This document shows, piece by piece, positions 37,101 to 46,746 of a DNA stretch of 64,000 nucleotides. The number at the start of each line of letters is the position of its first letter. The first letter of the stretch is position 1. The notes beneath the pieces were generated by a model. That model had not been told where the DNA came from, did no database searches, and was given only the letters and a program-made list of their open reading frames with translations. Source of the stretch: Odiellus spinosus. Taxonomy: Eukaryota > Arthropoda > Arachnida > Opiliones > Phalangiidae. Location of the stretch: contig OY987234.1 of the NCBI GenBank assembly GCA_963920705.1, forward strand, positions 8,404,600-8,468,599, in the 5' to 3' direction. The translations under genes were made by a program, and so were the position numbers.

Positions 37101-40100
37101 GTTCAAGAATTTTAGTTACTTTTGGATAAAACATCAAGTTTGGTTTTAAATAGATCTATTTGGTGTCCAAAGGTGATTTTTGTCATTTTGAAAAGCAATT
37201 CAATATCCAACCACAGAACAGGGTTAATCACACTCGAGCTTAACAAGTTATCACCAGAAGAAGATATCTTCTTCTGGTTATCACTTAGGCCAGTTAATTT
37301 CTAATGTATAATTTTAAATAAACAATGATTATAATAAAATGATATTATCTTAGCTATTACCCATAGAATAATTCATAAAGCATTTTTGGGTTGATTTTAT
37401 TCTAAGCGTAATTTGGGCCCAATTCTGTTAGAAAGTAATGAACATTGGGAGCCCAGTGTTGCCATGGTTACACCATGGGCCAAGAAAGGATGAATCAAGG
37501 ACATGACTCTAGAGTCTACTAAGAGAAATGGGCTAAGTCATCACCATGCCATGATGACGCGTTTTTGGGGTCAATTTTCTACAGGCAAAGCTGTTGCGTT
37601 TTGGTAGCCAAGTGACGTCATATGACGTCACACGCTGTATGAAGGCTGTTTGTTTGGCCGACCGATAATTTACTCCATCAAACAGAGAAGAGTCATGTCC
37701 TGGATTTATCGTTTCACTCTGATGAAGCAGCATGAATCTTTAATATGCTGCAAATTCAGTTTTAATGGGGATTGGAATGAGTTGCTTAGAAATTTAAAGT
37801 AATCTTATGGATTAGGTTTTGAAGTAAGCCTAAGTGTCAAGGAATTAAGTTTTACGTCAAGTCGATGGAATATATTTCTGAAAGTCAAAAGATAGTTTTA
37901 TAAAGCTCCTTTAAGATTTTCATTGAAAACCAGGTCTTTCTACCTTATTTCTAACGTTAGACAGTCATTGTCTGTATCGTTACTTTGTAGAAAGTAGATA
38001 AATACTCGTGAAAATACCCATTTCTGCCATTGCATCTTGCATTAGACTGAAAGAATTCCCGAAACAATCTGGAAATTTGATTTAGCATTTCTTGTTCTGC
38101 TCCAATTGGAAATCTAAGAAATTTAATAGTAAATTATTATTTTAGGAATACATTAACCTTCTAATGCCACCCCTAATTCGAAAATGGAATGATTTAACGG
38201 ACGATGATAAAGACCTGTTTCCACTTCTCGAGGTAAGTACCTGTTTTTGCGAGTTTAATTTCTTGTTAATTGGAACAGGCCCACTTTTATTAGAACAATT
38301 CAAAATTATTCATTTTAAGACAATTCACAATATTCAAAATTCTGAGATTTAAAAGCAATGTCTTAGGGGGAAAGTGTAGAATGTTGAAAAGTTACAGCTT
38401 TTTATCTCAAAATGGCAGCTTTCTTTATCCCCTTATTTCACTAGATTTTATAATTTAATGAAGGTTTAGGCCAAGATCGTATTAGTGTACCAGGTTTGTA
38501 TGCGTCAGGAAAGCTCAATTGTTGGGGGATTTAAATGCAGTCCCCCTCCATCTGGTTGGGGACATTTAAATATACTAATATAGTGCCCTGAAGCTTGATT
38601 TGAGGGATTTAAATGCAACAGTCCCCCAAGGCAGGCTTGGAAATAAGGCACTAGTCATCGCATTTGATTACTAAAATTAATAGAAATCAAGGGATAACTA
38701 GTAAAACATTTACCAAAATTTTAATATTCAAACCCAAAATGGGGAAAAACGAGATTATACGCGAATAGGAAAAGCTTAAATTCAGTCCTCGCCAATACGA
38801 CTTACGAGTCAATATGGTGACATTGGGGGCCCATAGGTCACCAGGCTGTTCTAAGGAGGAGCGTACCTGCCCAGGGCAGCAATGCAGCACGCAAAGCTCC
38901 CGCACAGCGCAGTAGTGGGTTAGCACCTGTGAGCTCGCGTATGCTGAGATGGGTAAAGCATAATATTAATACGGTCTTTCCTTCTTGTTTCATACCCTTA
39001 TTTTTACCCCCAGTAGTCAGCGACTACCAAAATAAATAAATTATTATTAAATCAGTCTGACTACCAAATAAAATATCCTTATTTCCAAGCCTGCCCCAAG
39101 GATGGGAAATTTAAATGCAGTTTCCCCCTGGTTTGGTGAGATTTAAATGTAGTTTCAGCCCTGGTTTGGGTAGATTTAAATGTAGTTTCCCCCCTGGTTT
39201 GGGTAGATTTAAATGTAGTTTCCCCCCTGGTTTGGGAAGATTTAAATTTAGTTCTCCCCCTGGTTTGGGAAGATTTAAATTTAGTTCTCCCCCTGGTTTG
39301 GGAAGATTTAAATTTAGTTCTCCCCCTGGTTTGGGGAGATTTAAATTTAGTTTTCCCCCTGGTTTGGGAGATTTAAATTTAGTTTTCCCCCTGGTTTGGG
39401 GAGATTTAAATTTAGTTTTCCCCCTGGTTTTGGGGAGATTTAAATTTAGTTTTCCCCCTGGTTTTGGGGAGATTTAAATTTAGTTTTCCCCCTGGTTTGG
39501 GGAGATTTAAATTTAGTTTTCCCCCTGGTTTGGGGAGATTTAAATTTAGTTTTCCCCCTGGTTTGGGGAGATTTAAATGCAGTTTTCCCCCTTGTTTGGG
39601 GAGATTTAAATTTAGTTTTCCCCCTGGTTTGGGGAGATTTAAATGCAGTTTTCCCCCTTGTTTGGGGAGATTTAAATGTAGTTCCCTCTCGTTGGTTAGA
39701 TTTAAATGTGGTTTCTGTACAGATTGGGGAGATATAAATTCAATCGCTTGGGGTTGTTGAATCTGAAATCCAGGGTGGGAGAAGCTCTAATCCAGAAAAA
39801 GAAAGGAGCTTAAGTGTACACAAAGATTTTGGGCAAAACTATAACGTAGACCAAGACATTTGATTGGTTTTTGGTTGTAAGTTAGGGAACACTTGTCCTT
39901 GGCCATTTTGGGGTAATGTATTGTTTAATTGTGGAATTTTCAACATTCTACCGCAATTTTCCCATATTGTGGCACCTTAAATAACAAGCTTTTTATCAAT
40001 ATTTAACCCTTTTGGCATTTATTTTAACTCCGTACCTTTCGTAATTAGAAAGTAAATCAATTATATATCCCAGCTTTAATTTTTCTAAAAGTGTATGTTA

Positions 40101-43100
40101 CTTAGTTCATTTAGTTTTGTCTTTAAAAAAGTTAATTTTAATATTTTTATCGAAAGAAAAATACCTTATTTTTTGATTTTATTTTTTACAAACGATATCT
40201 TTTTGGTTTTTTCTTTTTTTTTCTTTCCGTTCCTTTCTTTTGTTTTTTTTTTTCTACCGTGTACGTTTCCAGTGTCTGTCTAGTGTGGCCACTGCACTGC
40301 AGTCAGGCTTTCTGCCCTACTGCGAGCCTGTCTTTCGACGTTGTGTTTCCTTAGTTGAGCAGACTTTAAATCAGAATATGGTATGTCCATGTTCCGTTTA
40401 TTTTTTCCATTTTCATTATTATTTTCTATCGAAAGTCCAGAAACTGAGTTTTTTCAATTATATCTTTGGGGTACAAATGTAATCAGAATCGTCACGTACC
40501 AAACTATAGTTCTCTTCTAAGGGGTGACCATTTGGCATTTTTTTCTCTACACTTTGCGTACTTTCCTAGGTTTATAATTGTTGTAAAAGAACATTCAAAT
40601 TAGTATACATTCTAACCAACAAAGGGAGGAACTTTATCTGGGGAAGATGAAGTTTCTAAAGATTAAATTTGCGAGATAATCAGTAAACTTGCATGTCTAT
40701 CTAAATTTTCCCTAAAAAAGTGAATTGTTTTATCAATAATTCCTCATTACCAATTTTATCTAAAAAGCGAGCCCTTACGGGTCTGTAATGGTCACCCCTG
40801 TTTTTGTTTATTTAGAGCGTAATTTCTAACGTGTTGAAAACTCAAGCTGATTCTGACTATAACTAAGATATGTTTTCATCAGATTTTTAATGGTTGTTTT
40901 TAGATCTAGCTTAGAATAATGATAGATTGATGATTTTTCTGGGGAAAATATTTAGAAAACATTTTATCCGTATAATTTTAATTCTATCTTAATTTTCCCT
41001 AGTTCCATATACACTTAGTTTTGTTACACGCATCCAAAATTTCTATGCGATATTTATTATCTGTGTGCTTCTTTTAGTTAAAAAATTATAAATTTTTCTA
41101 CACACTTAGCGGTTAAAAATATCAAAATATTTTGTAAATTATTTACATTGCATGATGCACACTGTAAACCGCTTTTGTCCATTGACCACATTTGATACCA
41201 ATTCGAGCGTTTTTAATATTAATTGGTTTTAAAATTTTAATAACCACTTTTAGACGTATTTATATTTAATTTATCCCCTATTTCCATAAAAATAGATGTG
41301 GTCAACATTAGTCTTAGATAAATATAAAATTGGAAGTTTTAGGCTCTCATTTAACTCTTTACTTATATTTCGCGTTTCTTACATGGGTAGGCGACTCGTC
41401 GCTATCTTGAAGCATCTTAGTCTAAATAGGGGATGCAAAAACAGTTATGAAAACTAAGTCTGGGAATTAAAATGAACTTGGTCTAACTCTTAAAAAACTC
41501 TAAAGGGAGAGTGAAGCCTATTACCAAATTATTTTCTATTTATTCCTTATTGTTTAAATAGGCCTAATCCCACTAACAGGGATTCCATCTAATTCCTAGA
41601 GTTCCCTGAAGTTCCTATTTAGATACTAGGTCCATAAATCACCCTAAAATCAGTATTTGGTTGTTAAATCATCCTTTTTTCCATATTTTGGGGCTAAATG
41701 TCTGTCTAGGTGGCCTGAGTAACTTTAAGGAAATTCTAGTCTAGAGTTAATGCACTCCTCAGGAGTACAAAGTGAAGGAGAGGAAAAAATTGCAGGACTG
41801 GTCTCCACCTGATCTGTCCTAAAAAGTTTCACTAGCTAGAAGTCCATTTTCCCCTTCACTAGTAAAACAATTTAGAAACAAAATTAAGCTAGAAATCAAT
41901 TTTCTCTCAAAGTAGGCTTAACAAAAGTTTACCACTGTGGTATAGTGAAAAATTGAAAGTATTTTATTCAAGATGATAGACAAAATGACTAGTTTTGAAG
42001 CTTTATCATCAGGTATGATTCTAAATATTGAGGGGAAGTTACAAACCAAACTCAGAGCCTTCCCTCAACCTTTAGAACTACACCTGTTTGTTCATTTTGA
42101 ATAAAATATTTAATTTTTCACGTAAATTAGTTTTAAAAATAAGCTAGAGATCAATTTTCTCTCAAAGTAGGCTTAACAAAAGTTAACCACTGTGGTATAG
42201 TGAAAAATTGATGAAAGTACTTTTTATTATTAACATGGATTTGTAGTGATTCCAAAAAATATATTTCTAACTTAAATTGTTTTTGGAAAAATTTGCAACA
42301 AGTAGATTGTGTTTATTTTAATAAGGTAAAAATCATCCTTCGTTAGGCTTCATTCTCACTTAAGAGAATGTTTAAAGAATGGCTTAAATCATTGTAAGTT
42401 AAACTTAACAAAGGATAATCTAAAAAGAACTTTAAATTTGCTAGTTAACCTAGTAGAAATGACTTGGTTGGTGTGATTATAAATCCCTCTAAATTAACTC
42501 TGAGTAAAGTCACGGAACTAACGAGTTGATATAATGGAATGATTAAGAAGTTTTGTCAGTGCTAATATGTTTACCTCAAACTAAATAAAACCAGGCCAGC
42601 GCGGCTCACCCGGATCAGTTTGATGTCCCTGATAAAGATTTCATGATTGTGGCGCTGGATTTGCTGAGCGGTTTGGCCGAGGGTCTGAACGGTCATTTGG
42701 ACTCTTTAGTCATGTCCAGCAATATCATGCAACTTCTGTATCAATGTATGCAAGATCCTATGCCCGAAGTTCGTCAGAGTTCCTTCGCTCTCTTGGGGGA
42801 TTTGACCAAAGCCTGCTTTCATCACGTTAATCCATGTATATGTATGTCTAACTTTTAAAAATTGTCCTTGTTCGCTCAATCTTCCGTAAAAACATTTTTA
42901 TTTCAGCCGATTTTTTGCCCATTCTTGGTCAAAACTTGAATCCCGAATTTATTTCCGTTTGTAACAACGCCACGTGGGCCATTGGAGAGATAGCAGTTAA
43001 ATTAGGTGTGGTATTTCGCTTCTTCACTGAAATTTATGTCAAATGTACTTAATTTGTTTGAATTTCAATCGCAGGACGAGATATGAAACCGTATATCCCA

Positions 43101-46100
43101 ATCGTACTCAATCAATTAATATCAATTATAAATCGGCCAAACACTCCTAAAACTTTACTCGAAAACACGGGTAAGTTATATTTTTCAGGTAGCCTTATCT
43201 AGTGGGGTAAAAATATATATTTCATCTTGAACTTAAAACTACAGTAAAACCTCGTTATAGCAAAATTTTGCCCAGGCCCAAAAAGACTGGAGTTGGTCTG
43301 ACCTAATTCTTAATGAATAAAAAGGTTTTACTGTAGTAAGATTCTCGTAGTTTATTTTAAATGGGCTTCTCCAGGTTTGACAAATATTTTTATTTTTAGA
43401 GTAGATAAGTGAAGATGTTAGTACGTTATAGGCTCTTAGTTTAGTCTATTTTCTTCTCAAACGCTTAGCCCAGACAAGTTTGATGTAGTATTTGTCCCAA
43501 GCGCATGATTATAATTTGATTAAACTTTTCTTTTTTATTATATATATGAATCCCAAGCCGCTTTTTTAAAACTATTTGTCCGAATCGAGACTAATCCCAC
43601 ACATTCATTAACATTAATAATCTTGATATGAATTTGACAGTGAGAGAAGAATTTGAATTATAATTTTATAACTTGTCTCGGTTGGGTGGAAAATAATAGT
43701 GAAGTACATTTTTGGATAACAATGGATTTGGATATCACTTTGATTTAATGCGAACTTTCATAATGGTGAAGAACCATAAATTTTAGTTACCGTAAGGAAT
43801 GATCCAGAGGGGCTACTCAATATTTTTTATTACGCTTAAAAAGCATTGTGAAACTTGTAACAAAAACAAAAATCTAAGGATTAACATTCTTTAAAAGAAG
43901 GGTGAAGAGGAAAATCAAGTGATTTTATAACTTTAACGATTATAATATTGAAAAAAGAATTGTTTGCTTATTAAAACATTCTTGAATTGTGCCAAAGAAA
44001 TTCAGATTTTGGCATTCTATTCAATTAAAAAGAGATCATCCAACTAATCAAAAGACTCGCCTGTACCTTTGGCTCCATAAAATATCTGCAATTGTGCACG
44101 TGAAAATAATCACGTGAGTTAGTGTGCCATGTACAGGGTTCGTACACAACCTGGAAAAGTCAGGGAAGTATAAAATGGGTCCAAAAGGTCAGGGAACAGT
44201 CAGGGAAATATATTTTTTGGGTGAAAGTCAGGGAAAACGGTGATGATTTGTAGGAGTTGCAACGTGTGTAATATGTTTAGCTGAAATGTTTTATACGGAA
44301 TTTTATTTCTCTCAACACTTTTCAATTTAACGCGCAATTTCTTTTTCTACTAGGCTTAGTCATCCCCATCATTTGAATTGATTCCCACCTGCATATAATA
44401 TAGAGTGCATGTTGGTGGTCAGGGAATTTATTGAAAAATGGTCAAGGAAAACCTGGAAAAGTCGGAAATTCAATTCTTGCGGGATTTTATTAAGATAAGA
44501 TAGTCTTTTGATTAGATGGAAGTTCTACAACTTAGCAAAGAATCGTAATTTTACTGTAGTTAAAATAAGTTTCAATTCTGGTCAAATTTGCCCAATATTT
44601 TTATTATTTTTCTATTTTGAAGCTCTTATTAAGCAAGATATCTCTCCAATCATCCAACGTTACTCAAAAATTATTTTTTTCACTGGACCCATAGCTCGTG
44701 ACTGTTAAAATATTTTTTGGGGGTATAATTTTTTTACGTTTAATTTTTTTTCATCTGAGTTGTCTTTTTTGCTTCTCTCTCTTCTTCTCTTTTCCAATCT
44801 TTTTCCTTTTCCCATTGAAAAAAAAACCAAAAAAAAAAACTAAAAACTGTCACGCAAAAACCACGTACCCAACTTGTGAACAAAACCGTACAATTTTTTT
44901 AAAAAAAATTGGGTCTACGTCTACCTTGTACCTCCTTTTTCTCACATTCTCTCTCTTTCGCTCGGTTTATCCCGCCGTTTCGATAACCGACCAATATCCT
45001 TTAGCCATAACAATCGGTCGTCTTGGTTATGTTTGTCCTGAAGAAGTGGCCCCTATGTTACAGCAATTTATTCGCCCTTGGTGTGTAAATATTTTTTATT
45101 TTTTTTTTTTTTTAATCTCAATTATCTTTTTCATTAACTTCTGGATTAGAAAGTTTTAATTTTAACATTTTTTTCGTAAAGGGCATCTAGGGGGTTGAGA
45201 GTCGAGGTTTTTATTGTACAGTTCGTATATTTTAAGAATAACATGGGAAGCAAATTGTCAGAAGTGAACCCATTGATGACCAAGAATGAATTGGACTTCG
45301 GTGCTAAGACCTTAGGTTTTTTTATATACCTCTTATCTCGATCCTCCCTGTAGACAATCTTATGCAGCAGGGTCGCCACAATTCGAGAAATTTTAAAATT
45401 GAGCTTAAAATAAGTCACGAAATAAATTGTAGTTCAAATCCCATCTCCTTCGCCCTTGTAGTGTTTATTGGCTGAATATTATTTAGTTTAGTGGTCAATT
45501 GTTAATTTATTATATTGTATGGGTTCAAATCCCATCCTCGTTGCCATTGTAATTTTTTGTAGAGTTGTTTCAAATCTCGTGACAAAATCCCTTTTTAAAT
45601 AAGGTGCTTTGCTTTTTCTAGCATTCCTAAGTTCGCATGCGTTTTCAAATTTGAATTTATAGAATAAAAATTCAAATTTGTAAGGATATTTCAGAGCGTA
45701 CCAAATGATATCAATGTAGAAAAGGAAATATATTGTTATTTAATCAGAGAAAATGCTCAAAGAAAGGTCAGGGAATTAAAAAATTGCGATTGTTGTGGCA
45801 ACCCAGCACAGTATTTGAAGAGATAATGAATAACATATTATGTTAGACAAAAAGTCATATTATTCATGTAAACATTTTTAAAGTTCATCTAAAATTTCTC
45901 GTTTGTTGTTATCAATATGAAAATGATGTAAGGCTTAGTCGGTTCAAAAGTTTTTCATTGGGAAAGTTTAAAAGTAGGAATATACAGTCATTGGGATTGT
46001 TAAAAAAGTAGCCCTACAGTCTTAGGAATGTTTGGATAGTAGGCCTAAAGTTCTTTTCACATTCTTCTAACGCTAAACAATCATTGTTTTTCGTTGATTC

Positions 46101-46746
46101 GTGGAAAGTATAAAAAAATTTAAGAAAATACCCATTTCTGCCATAGAGTATTTTGCTTTAGGTCGAAAGAATTCTTTAAACAATTTTTATTTTACGGGGT
46201 TTCATTAACATTACAATTTTCGGGGGGATTCGCTTCTGACGATTTGCTTTTATAGTTTAAACTAAAGATAATTCTGGTCAAATTCCTTTTGCCGTCAAAT
46301 GTTAAATAAGAACTTTAATGAAAAAGGCATATTATCTTAACTTTTAACAAAAGCAATGAGTTTTTAAGTATTTGACCCCTCCTTTAAAAGGTGTTCTTCA
46401 TTGCGTAACATCAGAGACAATGAAGAAAAAGATTCGGCATTCAGGGGCATCTGCAATATGATTACTGTTAATCCCGGCGGAATTGTACAAGATTTTATCT
46501 TTTTCTGCGACGCCGTAGCTTCTTGGGTCAGTCCCAAACCAGACTTGAAGAATATGTTTCAAGAGGTACCGAAATATTGTTTAAAATTTTGGGCCATTTA
46601 ACCATTTTGAAATCTAACTCGATATCCACTTTCGTTAGATACTTAATGGCTTCATGACTCAAGTTGGAGAAGAAAATTGGCGTCAATTCTCTGAACAATT
46701 TCCCCAACCGTTAAAAGAACGACTCCTAGCATATTACGGCGTTTAA
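34117..46746 (+). CDS. Tnpo1: Transportin-1 (karyopherin beta-2), 18 exons
   Basis: Nuclear import receptor of the importin-beta superfamily, binding PY-NLS cargo and RanGTP. Exons: 34117-34236, 34699-34774, 34847-35103, 35170-35385, 35604-35726, 35802-36089, 36145-36205, 36275-36427, 36548-36870, 36969-37043, 38146-38232, 40273-40380, 42595-42841, 42907-43005, 43075-43170, 45005-45080, 46391-46565, 46639-46746. They give 895 residues; the human protein has about 898. HEAT repeats run throughout, with near-invariant blocks such as [56 protein letters not shown] and [17 protein letters not shown]. The acidic H8 loop ([13 protein letters not shown]) that lets RanGTP release cargo is present at exons 6-7. 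Intron 2 (34775-34846) is 72 bp, in frame and stop-free, so retention would add 24 residues. Introns 1, 4, 10 and 16 hold snoRNA-like RNAs on the same strand. The start ATG precedes [12 protein letters not shown], which aligns with the family N-terminus. Confidence 0.97.
34526..34663 (+). ncRNA. Box H/ACA snoRNA-like RNA, transportin-1 intron 1
   Basis: Most diverged member of the four-copy intronic family. A first hairpin (CTTTC with GAAAG at its base, then CGTAAAC with GTTTATG) is followed by an H-box match AGATCA and a second hairpin. The shared segments TACCCATTTC and GAAAGAATTC lie on the two sides of the second hairpin, and ACA ends 3 nt before the proposed 3' end. The stem and box order is seen; the snoRNA identity is inferred. 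Confidence 0.55.
35425..35548 (+). ncRNA. Box H/ACA snoRNA-like RNA, transportin-1 intron 4
   Basis: About 124 nt. Hairpin 1 closes with CTTTCTA and TAGAAAG; its upper stem pairs GACA with TGTC. The hinge AAAGAA fits the H-box consensus ANANNA. Hairpin 2 closes with the perfect pair TTCGAGAA and TTCTCGAA, followed at once by ACA and three more bases. Position inside an intron on the sense strand fits the usual biogenesis of metazoan snoRNAs by exonuclease trimming of the debranched intron. The rRNA or snRNA target was not worked out. Confidence 0.7.
37936..38069 (+). ncRNA. Box H/ACA snoRNA-like RNA, transportin-1 intron 10
   Basis: About 134 nt and the clearest copy. Hairpin 1 closes with CTTTCTAC and GTAGAAAG (8 bp) and contains AACG/CGTT and AGACA/TGTCT upper stems. 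The hinge AGATAA is an exact H box. Hairpin 2 has CGTGAA opposite TTCCCG at its base with one mismatch, and the conserved internal segments TACCCATTTCTG and GAAAGAATTC. ACA sits three bases from the end. It ends about 75 bp before exon 11. Confidence 0.72.
38520..39735. repeat. 33-bp minisatellite in transportin-1 intron 11
   Basis: Main array 39100-39735 of GATTTAAATTTAGTTTTCCC plus CCTGGTTTGGGGA; outlying units near 38520-38625 are cut off by the inserted element at 38630-39094. Because 33 is a multiple of three, the array reads as an 11-residue protein repeat, which is spurious. Confidence 0.9.
38630..39094. mobile_element. Element with 20-bp terminal inverted repeats inside a minisatellite
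   Basis: GGCAGGCTTGGAAATAAGG and its complement bound about 465 bp that are more GC-rich than the neighbourhood. Units of the same 33-bp minisatellite lie on both sides, so it interrupted the array. No coding frame of note. Confidence 0.7.
40520..40799. mobile_element. Short MITE, AGGGGTGACCATT ends
   Basis: AGGGGTGACCATT at 40520 and its complement at 40787-40799 bound 280 bp in transportin-1 intron 12. AT-rich inside; no coding frame. Confidence 0.6.
41886..42218. repeat. 75-bp direct repeat in transportin-1 intron 12
   Basis: AAGCTAGAAATCAATTTTCT to GTGAAAAATTG at 41886-41961 recurs at 42141-42218 with few changes, about 256 bp apart. The unit contains TCAAAGTAGGCTTAACAAAA. Confidence 0.8.
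43242..43333. mobile_element. Short pogo-like MITE with TA target duplication
   Basis: CAGTAAAACC at the left and GGTTTTACTG at the right, flanked on both sides by TA. It lies in transportin-1 intron 15. A half copy (TAATGAGGTTTTACTG) lies near 55225 in the REDIC1-like gene. Confidence 0.75.
43875..44135. mobile_element. Fragment of the nested inverted-repeat family
   Basis: Contains TTTTGGCATTCTATTCAATT and ACTAATCAAAAGACTC, followed by CTTTGGCTCCATAAAATATC, which match the reverse complement of the right arm of the element at 15501-16027. Only one side is present. Confidence 0.6.
44145..44470. repeat. GTCAGGGAA-rich dispersed repeat
   Basis: GGTTCGTACACAACCTGG, then repeated AAAGTCAGGGAA motifs and a complement-like end near 44460. 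Fragments of the same kind appear near 2990, 11115 and 45760. I recall similar GTCAGGGAA repeats in several invertebrate genomes, but the family is not identified here. Confidence 0.5.
45435..45546 (+). repeat. tRNA-like (SINE-type) double unit
   Basis: TAGTTTAGTGGTCAAT resembles an A box and GGGTTCAAATCCC a B box 40 bp later, ending CTCGTTGCCA. The expected acceptor stem does not form, so this is a tRNA-derived repeat or pseudogene rather than a working tRNA. A second AGTTCAAATCCCATC lies 90 bp upstream. Confidence 0.45.
46053..46185 (+). ncRNA. Box H/ACA snoRNA-like RNA, transportin-1 intron 16
   Basis: About 133 nt. Hairpin 1 closes with CTTTTCAC and GTGGAAAG (one G-T pair); upper stem AAACA/TGTTT replaces AGACA/TGTCT of the intron-10 copy, a compensatory change. 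The hinge ATAAAA fits ANANNA. Hairpin 2 closes with AAGAA/TTCTT where the intron-4 copy has GAGAA/TTCTC, again covarying. TACCCATTTCTG and GAAAGAATTC are unchanged, and ACA plus three bases ends the unit. Confidence 0.68.

Noticed and set aside
39115-39760. Frames of [11 protein letters not shown] repeats
   Set aside because: 33-bp intronic minisatellite inside transportin-1 intron 11.
45081-45084. Transportin exon 16 ending after TGT with donor GTAAAT
   Set aside because: No acceptor keeps frame; ending at 45080 with donor GTGTGT joins correctly to 46391 and gives PWCSSLRN.
45470-45546. Functional tRNA gene
   Set aside because: A- and B-box-like words are present but the 7-bp acceptor stem and a clear anticodon arm are not.
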